Part shown: positions 1 to 6,736 of the stretch, one piece after another
Layout: every line of letters begins with the position of its first letter
Position numbering within the stretch: the stretch's first letter is position 1
NCBI GenBank assembly: GCA_946626535.1
Contig: CAMOUK010000021.1
Location: forward strand, 1-22,206
DNA from: an uncultured Caryophanales bacterium
Lineage (GTDB): Bacteria; Bacillota_I; Bacilli_A; Acholeplasmatales; Anaeroplasmataceae
Direction of reading: 5' to 3'
Length of the DNA: 22,206 nucleotides
Made by a program: the position numbers and the translations under genes
The notes under the pieces: generated by a model
What the model was told of the DNA's origin: nothing
Seen by the model: only the letters and a program-made list of their open reading frames with translations
The model's database searches: none

Positions 1-4
1 GCAT

Positions 5-28
5 TAAAAAAAGGAGCCTAAGCTCCTT
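5..28 (-). terminator. Rho-independent terminator of the ABC transporter gene
   Basis: On the minus strand a 7-bp stem (arms 22-28 and 11-17, AAGGAGC pairing with GCTCCTT, 4-nt loop) runs directly into a run of seven T residues (12 to 6). It lies about 25 bases beyond the stop codon of the transporter gene. A second perfect stem (GGTTGA/TCAACC, 31-46) sits between the stop codon and this terminator. Confidence 0.85.
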
Positions 29-53
29 GGGGTTGATTCATCAACCTTTGTTC

Positions 54-3000
54 TTATAGACTTCTTAACGAATCAACTGGCTTTTTCCTTGAAATTATAA
101 ATACAGGAATAAATGTACCAATTATCGCAACACCAACAGCTATGCCTAGCATTAGGACTACTGATAGTGGACCAAATGTTAATAGTTTTAGTGACATACC
201 TAAGGTATTTGTAATATATTTATTTAAGAATACTACAATTATAAATGCGCCTATTAACGCAATTATAAATGATAATAATGCGATAAATAATGATTCAGAG
301 AAGAATATTTTAAATACATCATTTCCTCTTGCACCAACAGCTCTTAAAACACCTATTTCATGGGTTTTAGAAGAAATTGATACGGAGATGAAATTAAATA
401 GTAATAGTGCAGAAAATACCGCAAGTATTAGACCGACATAGAAGAAGGCTTGTTTTAGATTCGAAATAAGGTTAACAACTACTGAAATGCTGTAATATAG
501 GTTGTTATCTATTTGATATATTTCATCAGTAGTTTTTACCTTTTCAACTTCAGCAAATATATTACTGTTTCCTTCTTTAATTGGAATAAAACAGCTAGAG
601 TAATATATTGGGCTATCTTCTATAACATAATTAGTAGATGTTGTACTATAATTTTTTTGTTTAAAGTACTCTTCATCATTTTTATCAATATAGATACCAT
701 AATTAACGTCAGCTTCATTTTTTAAATAATAGCCAGATATTGTTCTAGTAATTGTAGTCTCATTATTGTTACCATCACTTATTTCAAGTGTTACATTTAA
801 TGAACTAAAATTATCCTTTATAAAATAATCAAATAAATCTAATAGCTGATTTAATTCATCAGTTGTTAAAAAATAATCTTTAGGGTTATTTAAGAAGTAG
901 AAGTTGCCTTGATAATAAATACTTTCAATCAAATTTTTTGCAGATTGATATTTATTAAAGTCTTTATCGCTATAATAGTCAACTCCACTAATATAAAAAT
1001 AATTATTATAATCATATTCGCCTCTATAAATATAATCTGGATCATTATGATATTCTTGGGCAGCCTCATTAGCCTTTTCAGTTCCAATAAATTCTAATAT
1101 TTGACATTCAGTTTCTATTTCTCTAAAGTGATCATATTTTTCATGGAAGGCAGCTTTTTCTTCTTCAGTATGATTATTATCAGCTATTTCTAATTCTTTA
1201 GCTCTAAGTAATTTATAATATTTTGAATATAGGCTTTGAATAGTTGATATTTTATTTGCTGGCCAATATTCATCCTTAAAGCTCATATCATTAGATTTAG
1301 AGTTGATAAATTGATATAAAGTATCAATAGGAATGATAACAGAATTAGAAGTAGTAGATGAAAGTTCTCTAATAGGTAGAGTAGCATTTTCAATTAAGTT
1401 ATAGGCTGATATATAGTTCCAATAATTTGAATTTGAATCTAAATACATTTTAGCTGAATTAGAATAATTGAAATATTTATTATAGTTAGACTGAGGATTT
1501 AGCTTATAGCCTGATTGCTCAATAAAGCCTTTATAGAAATCTTCATTTACTAAAAAGACTTTATTTGGAGTATCAGCTAAATATTTAGTAAAGTTACCAA
1601 CCTCTTCATTAGTCCATTCATCAACTATTCTCTTATCATCATATGATGTATATTTAGAAGCTATTTGACTAGTAAATATACCACTTATATTACAAATCAT
1701 CTCATAATTATTAATTGATATTTTAAGCTTTTTACCGATTAAATCATTAATATCATTAATTGTAATGACCTCATTAGTATCAACATTAAGCATTCTAGAA
1801 TTTTTTAAAACTTTTGCGTAATATTCTGAAATGGCTACATCATTTTTAGCTTCTGGATATTTACCAATTAAATTATTTTTATATTTTGAATTATCATTTG
1901 CGATAGCAAAGCCAGTGCAAGAAGAATCTAGCATTGTCTTTGGTGTATCAGATGTTGATGATACATTTTTCACTGATGCCTTATCTTGATATGTTGATGT
2001 AGCAATTACAGGTAGGGTATTTATACCATATTTATTAGAAAGTTCTTCAATTTCTTTTTTAGTAAAGAAGGTATCATTCTTTCCTGTATACTCACTTTGA
2101 AGCTTACCATCACTATAATATCTATTAACTGTATTATAGTGGTTTGTAATCATTACTTCATTATATTCAGATTGGTCAAAGCTGTTTTTTGTAACCTTTT
2201 CAGCATTAAAATTCATTAAAGCTGAAGCTACACCAAATAGAATAAATGAAGTAATTGTTAAAAGCATTGTAAATATTAATCTAATTGGCTTAATCTTTAA
2301 AGAAGATATACCCATCTTAGAAGCCTTAGACATTGGAAGCTTTGATTTAATAAATTTAGTATCATCTTTTGTATATTGTTTAGTCTTTATAGATTCAGGC
2401 TTAGTCTCTAAGAATTTTTCTGTCTTATTATCACTATCTATGTGATTTGCAATTTTAAATGAATTAATATCATCTGCACCTTTAGATATTAATAGCTCAC
2501 CTTCGGAGTTGTTGATAAATTCAACAATTTTATTAATATCTTCAGGCTTTAGCTTTTTAGAATCAACAATAGATAAGGTAGAATCAGAAACTAGTGATAT
2601 ATTATCATTTAGCTTTTTTGATTCTATTTTTTCTTTTGTTTCATCTGATAAAATTTTTCCATCCTTTAGCTCGATAATTCTATCTCCATAAATTTCTGAA
2701 AATTCTCTATCATGTGAAACAACTATAACTAAGTGATCTTTAGATAATTTTTTTAATGTATCAAAAACCTGTTTACCAGTTTTTGAATCTAAAGCGCCAG
2801 TTGGCTCATCAGCCATAATTATTTTAGGATCTTTTATTAAAGCTCTTGCGATAGCTATTCTTTGTTTTTGTCCACCTGATAAGGTGTTTGGCTTTCTTTT
2901 AGCAAATCCTGCCAAATCTACCTGTTCAAGTAGCTCTTTAACCATTTCCTTATTTTTCTTTTTACCTTGTAATTCTAAGGCTAAGGATAAGTTATCCTCT

Positions 3001-3299
3001 ATACTAAATTCATTTAATATGTTGTATTCTTGGAATACGAAACCAACGTAGGTATTTCTATAGCTATCGAAATCAGATTTTGAGAAGGTAGAAGAAGATC
3101 TACCCATTATAATGATTTCACCGCTATCAGCATTATCAAGACCACCACATACATTTAATAATGTAGATTTACCAGATCCTGATTTACCTAGTAAAAAGAC
3201 CATTCCAGTTTCTGGGAATTTAATAGATACATCATCTAGGGCCTTTGTAATATTTCCTTTGACATTATATGTTTTAAATAAATTTTTAACTTCAATCAT
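54..3299 (-). CDS. MacB/FtsX-type ABC transporter, ATPase-permease fusion
   Basis: A 1081-residue protein carrying both halves of an ABC transporter. The ATPase (about 1-220) has Walker A GKSGSGKST at 38-46, Q-loop Gln90, signature LSGGQ at 140-144, Walker B ending DEP near 164-166 and H-loop His195. A charged cytoplasmic linker (about 220-335) follows, then one membrane helix (about 338-362), a very large Ser/Asn/Tyr-rich extracytoplasmic region (about 365-950) and three C-terminal helices (about 950-972, 1002-1025, 1044-1069). The FtsX-like motif HEIGVLRAVGA starts at residue 980. One plus three helices around a large outer domain is the MacB arrangement. Such proteins usually act as mechanotransmitters or exporters of peptides or drugs rather than classical importers; the substrate here is unknown. 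The ATG at 3299 has an AAGGA site 9 bases upstream and a consensus promoter. It is transcribed away from all other genes and has no adjacent regulator or partner permease. Confidence 0.93.
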   Translation of the reverse strand: MIEVKNLFKTYNVKGNITKALDDVSIKFPETGMVFLLGKSGSGKSTLLNVCGGLDNADSGEIIIMGRSSSTFSKSDFDSYRNTYVGFVFQEYNILNEFSIEDNLSLALELQGKKKNKEMVKELLEQVDLAGFAKRKPNTLSGGQKQRIAIARALIKDPKIIMADEPTGALDSKTGKQVFDTLKKLSKDHLVIVVSHDREFSEIYGDRIIELKDGKILSDETKEKIESKKLNDNISLVSDSTLSIVDSKKLKPEDINKIVEFINNSEGELLISKGADDINSFKIANHIDSDNKTEKFLETKPESIKTKQYTKDDTKFIKSKLPMSKASKMGISSLKIKPIRLIFTMLLTITSFILFGVASALMNFNAEKVTKNSFDQSEYNEVMITNHYNTVNRYYSDGKLQSEYTGKNDTFFTKKEIEELSNKYGINTLPVIATSTYQDKASVKNVSSTSDTPKTMLDSSCTGFAIANDNSKYKNNLIGKYPEAKNDVAISEYYAKVLKNSRMLNVDTNEVITINDINDLIGKKLKISINNYEMICNISGIFTSQIASKYTSYDDKRIVDEWTNEEVGNFTKYLADTPNKVFLVNEDFYKGFIEQSGYKLNPQSNYNKYFNYSNSAKMYLDSNSNYWNYISAYNLIENATLPIRELSSTTSNSVIIPIDTLYQFINSKSNDMSFKDEYWPANKISTIQSLYSKYYKLLRAKELEIADNNHTEEEKAAFHEKYDHFREIETECQILEFIGTEKANEAAQEYHNDPDYIYRGEYDYNNYFYISGVDYYSDKDFNKYQSAKNLIESIYYQGNFYFLNNPKDYFLTTDELNQLLDLFDYFIKDNFSSLNVTLEISDGNNNETTITRTISGYYLKNEADVNYGIYIDKNDEEYFKQKNYSTTSTNYVIEDSPIYYSSCFIPIKEGNSNIFAEVEKVKTTDEIYQIDNNLYYSISVVVNLISNLKQAFFYVGLILAVFSALLLFNFISVSISSKTHEIGVLRAVGARGNDVFKIFFSESLFIALLSFIIALIGAFIIVVFLNKYITNTLGMSLKLLTFGPLSVVLMLGIAVGVAIIGTFIPVFIISRKKPVDSLRSL

Positions 3300-3308
3300 A
3301 CTATCACG

Positions 3309-3313
3309 TCCTT
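3309..3313 (-). promoter_or_regulatory. Ribosome binding site of the ABC transporter gene
   Basis: AAGGA on the minus strand, 9 bases before the ATG at 3299-3297. It supports that start codon. Confidence 0.75.
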
Positions 3314-3329
3314 AATTAGTATACTAATT
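3314..3329. promoter_or_regulatory. 16-bp perfect palindrome at the ABC gene transcription start (candidate operator)
   Basis: AATTAGTATACTAATT is a perfect 16-bp palindrome. It overlaps the -10 box of the minus-strand promoter (3327-3332) and covers the expected transcription start, a usual place for a repressor site. The operator role is inferred; AT-rich palindromes can arise by chance. Confidence 0.45.
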
Positions 3330-3355
3330 ATATACTACAAAAAGGTAGTAGTCAA
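3327..3355 (-). promoter_or_regulatory. Sigma-A-type promoter of the ABC transporter gene
   Basis: On the minus strand TTGACT (3355-3350) and TATAAT (3332-3327) are separated by exactly 17 bases. The -10 box is about 28 bases upstream of the start codon. The spacer contains the perfect inverted repeat TACTAC-N6-GTAGTA (3333-3350), so a regulator could bind between the boxes. Confidence 0.8.
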
Positions 3356-3359
3356 AAAA

Positions 3360-3377
3360 TGTAAAGCGTAGTTTACA
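3360..3377. promoter_or_regulatory. Inverted repeat TGTAAA-N6-TTTACA between divergent promoters
   Basis: Perfect 6-bp arms (3360-3365 and 3372-3377) around GCGTAG. The right arm is also the -35 box of the rightward promoter, and the left arm lies just upstream of the leftward -35 box. TGTAA/TTACA half-sites are common for GntR- and response-regulator-type sites in Gram-positive bacteria. A bound protein could affect both directions. The role is inferred. Confidence 0.4.
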
Positions 3378-3400
3378 AAAAAGTTATGTAGTGATATAAT
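3372..3400 (+). promoter_or_regulatory. Sigma-A-type promoter of the lipid operon
   Basis: TTTACA (3372-3377), a 17-base spacer and TATAAT (3395-3400), with TG one base before the -10 box (extended -10). Transcription should start near 3407, which leaves a very short leader before the ribosome binding site GGGAG at 3414-3418. Confidence 0.75.
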
Positions 3401-3424
3401 AACGTTTGAGTTTGGGAGTTTTAT

Positions 3425-4087
3425 ATGCAAAGATTGAAGTCTTCATTTAATAAAAATTTAATACGTGCATTAAAACTTTTAAAGAAGATATTTTTTGAAA
3501 ATAGAAGGAAGAAAATGGCCTTCGATTTTAAATATTTTTATTTTAAAAGATATATTGATATTTATTTAAAGGATGCCAATATTAATGTAAAGGTAAATGA
3601 TAAATCTAATCATTTAAAGGATAATAAGGTTTATGTAGTAAGCTTTAAAAGCGAGGCTGATTTACTTATAGCATATTCAGCTATAAATAGCCCAGCTACA
3701 TTTGCCCTAGATTATAGAAGAGTTAAAGGATTTTTTAATAAGCAGGTGGCAAGATTTTTAGAGGCTGAAAGAATTGATACATCAAGTCTATATGATGTAT
3801 CGGCAGCTTTTTTAGATATTCAAAGAGAAATTAAAGAGAAAAAGAGCTTTATATTCCAACCCCAATTAGAAATTGGTGGAGAATTTATGATAGATAGCTT
3901 TAAGCCAATTATTAAGACTAAGGCTAATATAATTCCTGTAGTTATTAAAAACTCAAATCTACTAGATAATAGTGCTGATTTAGTAGATGTAGAGGTTAAT
4001 ATTCTACCAGAAATTACATATGAGGAATATAAAACTTTAAATAAAGAACAATTATGTAATTTAGTTAAATTAAAATTGGAGGAGTAG
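3425..4087 (+). CDS. Degenerate PlsC-like acyltransferase (probable pseudoenzyme)
   Basis: A 220-residue soluble or peripheral protein with a basic N-terminus. From about residue 66 its pattern follows the lysophosphatidate acyltransferase (PlsC) fold. The HX4D segment appears as FKSEAD (74-79), keeping Asp but with Phe in place of the catalytic His. The FPEGTRS segment appears as FQPQLEI (144-150), lacking Glu-Gly-Thr-Arg. The following FKPG and VPIVPVAI elements appear as FKPI (159-162) and NIIPVVI (168-174). The assignment is from pattern alone. If right, the protein has the fold but not the usual catalysis, so it may bind lipid or acyl chains or regulate its neighbours. The ATG at 3425 follows GGGAG by 6 bases; an internal ATG at 3515 is possible but less well placed. 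It is the first gene of a tight operon with fakB- and fakA-like genes, one base before the next start. That lipid context fits the fold. Confidence 0.6.
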   Translation: MQRLKSSFNKNLIRALKLLKKIFFENRRKKMAFDFKYFYFKRYIDIYLKDANINVKVNDKSNHLKDNKVYVVSFKSEADLLIAYSAINSPATFALDYRRVKGFFNKQVARFLEAERIDTSSLYDVSAAFLDIQREIKEKKSFIFQPQLEIGGEFMIDSFKPIIKTKANIIPVVIKNSNLLDNSADLVDVEVNILPEITYEEYKTLNKEQLCNLVKLKLEE

Positions 4088-4088
4088 T

Positions 4089-4979
4089 ATGAAAAGATTT
4101 CAGGTTTTAACAGATTCAACTGCAGATTTAGAAAAGGAAGTAAGAGATAGATTTGGTATTGATTATATTCAAATGACATTCAACTGTGAGGGTAAAACCT
4201 ACGATGCTGACTGTGATTGGAAGGAACTTTCAGCTTCTGACTTCTATGGCGCTATGCGTAAGGGTAAGGTTTTTAAGACTACCCAAATTAAGGGTGATGA
4301 ATGTGAGGCTAAATTTAAAAAATATTTAGATGAAGGTCTAGATGTTTTATATGTAGCTTGTTCATCTAAATTATCAAGCTCAGTTAATTTTGCCTCAAAT
4401 ATCGCTAAAGAGGTTTTAGCTGATGAAAAATATAAGGATAGAAAGATTATTTGTTTTGATACATTAAGAGCAACAGCTGGTGAGGGCTTAATCGCTATTA
4501 AGGCAGCAGAGCTTGCTCTGACTATGGATATTGAAGAGGCTTATAAGGAGCTTGATTCAAAGAAACTAAAATATAATGAATTTTGTACAGTAGGCTCACT
4601 AGAATGGCTAAAGAAGGCTGGAAGAGTAAAGGCTTCTGCCGCATTCTTTGGTAATTTATTTGGTGTAAAACCAATAATTATTGCTGATGCAAAGGGTAAT
4701 AATTATGCCTATAAGAAGGAAAAAGGAAGAAAGAATTCACTTGATTCAATCATTGAATCAGCAAAGGAGAGAATCGAAAATATTAGCGATGCTATCATTT
4801 TCGTTGAACATGCTGATTGTATGAAGGAATGTGAATATGTAGTTAATAGAATCAAAACTGAAATTGATCCTAAAGAAATAATAGTAACAAATGTTGGTCC
4901 AATTATTGGTGCGACTGTAGGTCCAGATACAATTATAATTAATTTTTATGGACAAGAAGTTACAATAGTTGGAGAGTAG
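4089..4979 (+). CDS. DegV family fatty-acid-binding protein, FakB-like
   Basis: A 296-residue DegV-family protein. In the fatty acid kinase system FakB holds a fatty acid while FakA phosphorylates its carboxylate, giving acyl phosphate for phospholipid synthesis. Family marks are DSTADL at 9-14, KTTQ at 63-66 (usually TSQ), SSKLSSS at 92-98, FDTLRAT at 123-129 and GRV...FGVKPII at 178-197. The C-terminal segment reads GPIIGATVGPDT (270-281), where most family members have GAHTGPG; the His that contacts the ligand carboxylate is Thr276 here. Length is normal (usually 280-290). The next gene is a fakA homologue, which strongly supports the kinase-partner role. The start at 4089 is preceded by GGAGG and lies one base after the previous stop. 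The exact ligand is not predictable. Confidence 0.88.
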   Translation: MKRFQVLTDSTADLEKEVRDRFGIDYIQMTFNCEGKTYDADCDWKELSASDFYGAMRKGKVFKTTQIKGDECEAKFKKYLDEGLDVLYVACSSKLSSSVNFASNIAKEVLADEKYKDRKIICFDTLRATAGEGLIAIKAAELALTMDIEEAYKELDSKKLKYNEFCTVGSLEWLKKAGRVKASAAFFGNLFGVKPIIIADAKGNNYAYKKEKGRKNSLDSIIESAKERIENISDAIIFVEHADCMKECEYVVNRIKTEIDPKEIIVTNVGPIIGATVGPDTIIINFYGQEVTIVGE

Positions 4980-4980
4980 T

Positions 4981-6630
4981 ATGATAAATTTTTTACTTGA
5001 TGGCCAAGACTTTTTAAAGATGGTTGAGGCTGGTTCTAAAAAACTAATTATAGACATTGAAAGAATAAATTCTTTAAATGTTTTTCCTGTTCCAGATGGT
5101 GATACAGGAACTAATATGAGAATGACTATAGAAGGTGGAATAGTAGAGGCTAGAAAGCTTGATACTAAAAATATTGGCGAGATGTCTAAACAACTAGCTA
5201 AAAACATGGTATTAAATGCTAGAGGTAATTCTGGTGTTATTCTATCTCAATTTTTTAAGGGCATTTCAACAGGCTTAAAAAATGTTGAGGTTGCTGATAT
5301 TAATCAATTTTCAAATGCCTTCGTTGAAGCCTATAAGAGAAGCTATAGCGTTGTTCAAAACCCTACTGAAGGTACAATGCTTACAGTTATGAGAGAGGCA
5401 GCAGAAAAGGCTAATAATACTATAGATTCTAATGAAACCTTAAGTGAGTATTTGACAAATTATTTAGATGCGGCAAATACATCACTTGAAAATACACCAA
5501 ATCTACTTCCAGTATTAAAGAAGGCTGGAGTAATAGATTCTGGTGGAGCAGGCTTATGTAGAATTATTGAGGGTATGCTTGCCTATGTTAATGGCGAAAA
5601 TATTGAAGATGAAGAACTAAACGAATGCTTTAAAAAGAAATTTGGAGCTGATTCACAGCTAACCTTAGGCTACTGCACAAGATTTGCCCTACAGCTTCAA
5701 AATTCAAAGGTTGATGTAGCTAATTTTGATATAAATGTCTTAAAGTCATTTTTAAATACTATTGGTGATTCAGTAGTTATTGAAAAGGAAAATTCTATTG
5801 TTAAGGTTCATCTTCATACCTTTGATCCAGGTATCGCATTAACTGAATGTAAGAAATTTGGTGAATATTTATCTGTTAAGGTTGATAATATTGATGTTTC
5901 AGGTGGAAAAAATCATTCAATTTTTGATGAGGTAGAAATACCAGAACAGGAAGAAAAGCCACATAAGCCATACGCTATAGTATCTGTAGCTAATGGTGCT
6001 GGCCTTGCCAAAGCATTTATGGATATGGGAGTTGATGAGGTTGTTACTGGTGGACAAACTATGAATACATCAACAAAGGATTTCATCAAAGCCTTCGATA
6101 AGATAAATGCTGATAGAATATTTGTATTCCCAAATAATTCAAATATTAAAATGGCAGCTATGCAGGCAGCAGAAAATTATTCTAATGCTGAGGTTGTAGT
6201 TGTTCCAACTAAAACTATCGCAGAAGGCTATAGTGCTATTTCAATGCTAAATGTTGAAAATAGAAGTAGTGCTGAAATAGTTGAAGAGGAAAAAGAGATA
6301 ATCTCAAATGTTAAAACATTAGAGGTTACATATTCAATTAGAGATACTCAAATTGGAAATTTAGATATTAAAAAGGGTAATTTCATCTGTATTTATGATG
6401 GAGAATTAATATCTACAGATGAAAATAGAGTAGAGGCAGTTAAAAAAGCATTTAACACAATTGCTGATTTTGATTCTAAGCAGGTATTAACAATATTTTG
6501 TGGTCAAGATGTTCCAGTAGATGAGGTAGATGTAATAAAGGAATTTGCTGAAACTATTAATCCATTTATTGAGGTTTATCCTATTCAAGGTGATCAAAAC
6601 ATTTATAGCTTTATAATTGGTATTGAATAA
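4981..6630 (+). CDS. fakA: Fatty acid kinase catalytic subunit, FakA-like (DhaL/YloV family)
   Basis: A 549-residue protein matching the length of FakA. The N-terminal DhaL-type kinase domain (about 1-200) has the metal and nucleotide motif VPDGDTGTNM at 37-46 (Asp39, Asp41), then LNARGNSGVILSQFF from 78 and an EGTM motif near 130. A middle linker and a C-terminal DegV/DAK1-like region (about 315-549) complete the family layout. It is expected to transfer phosphate from ATP to a fatty acid bound on FakB, yielding acyl phosphate for PlsX/PlsY. The ATG at 4981 is preferred because GGAG at 4971-4974 is correctly spaced; a TTG at 4969 would overlap that site. It begins one base after the DegV stop and ends the operon, followed by a strong terminator. 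Confidence 0.92.
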   Translation: MINFLLDGQDFLKMVEAGSKKLIIDIERINSLNVFPVPDGDTGTNMRMTIEGGIVEARKLDTKNIGEMSKQLAKNMVLNARGNSGVILSQFFKGISTGLKNVEVADINQFSNAFVEAYKRSYSVVQNPTEGTMLTVMREAAEKANNTIDSNETLSEYLTNYLDAANTSLENTPNLLPVLKKAGVIDSGGAGLCRIIEGMLAYVNGENIEDEELNECFKKKFGADSQLTLGYCTRFALQLQNSKVDVANFDINVLKSFLNTIGDSVVIEKENSIVKVHLHTFDPGIALTECKKFGEYLSVKVDNIDVSGGKNHSIFDEVEIPEQEEKPHKPYAIVSVANGAGLAKAFMDMGVDEVVTGGQTMNTSTKDFIKAFDKINADRIFVFPNNSNIKMAAMQAAENYSNAEVVVVPTKTIAEGYSAISMLNVENRSSAEIVEEEKEIISNVKTLEVTYSIRDTQIGNLDIKKGNFICIYDGELISTDENRVEAVKKAFNTIADFDSKQVLTIFCGQDVPVDEVDVIKEFAETINPFIEVYPIQGDQNIYSFIIGIE

Positions 6631-6637
6631 AATTTAG

Positions 6638-6666
6638 AAGGAGAGTCTATGACTCTCCCTTTTTCA
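6638..6666 (+). terminator. Rho-independent terminator after the fatty acid kinase operon
   Basis: Perfect 8-bp stem GGAGAGTC (6640-6647) and GACTCTCC (6651-6658) with a 3-base loop, followed by CTTTTTCATTTTT. It lies 9 bases past the fakA stop and separates this operon from the polysaccharide genes. Confidence 0.93.
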
Positions 6667-6675
6667 TTTTTGAAT

Positions 6676-6704
6676 TTGGCTTTTAAAGTCTATTATGATA
6701 TAAT
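6676..6704 (+). promoter_or_regulatory. Promoter of the surface polysaccharide operon
   Basis: TTGGCT (6676-6681), a 17-base spacer and TATAAT (6699-6704), with TG one base upstream of the -10 box (extended -10). It lies between the fakA terminator and the first polysaccharide gene, about 32 bases before its start codon. Confidence 0.7.
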
Positions 6705-6708
6705 AGTA

Positions 6709-6724
6709 TGACGCTTTTTCGTCA
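6709..6724 (+). promoter_or_regulatory. Inverted repeat in the leader of the polysaccharide operon
   Basis: TGACG (6709-6713) and CGTCA (6720-6724) surround CTTTTT. It starts near the predicted transcription start and ends at the ribosome binding site AGAGG (6724-6728). It could be a 5' stabilising hairpin or an operator; the loop is not followed by a U-run, so it is not a typical terminator. Confidence 0.35.
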
Positions 6725-6736
6725 GAGGTTACAAAT

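Noticed and set aside
142..1097. Short plus-strand reading frames of 62-99 codons opposite the ABC transporter
   Set aside because: They lie antisense to a well-supported gene, lack ribosome binding sites and give low-complexity Ile/Asn-rich peptides typical of the reverse strand of AT-rich membrane protein genes.
3820..4179. 119-codon minus-strand frame across the first junction of the lipid operon
   Set aside because: It spans two coupled genes on the other strand and has no recognisable family, promoter or ribosome binding site.
4969..4980. TTG start for the FakA-like gene four codons upstream
   Set aside because: The TTG overlaps the GGAG ribosome binding site and the DegV coding end; the ATG at 4981 is correctly spaced and matches family N-termini.
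4758..5207. 149-codon minus-strand frame over the degV-fakA junction
   Set aside because: Antisense shadow of two conserved proteins; the translated product matches no family I recognise.
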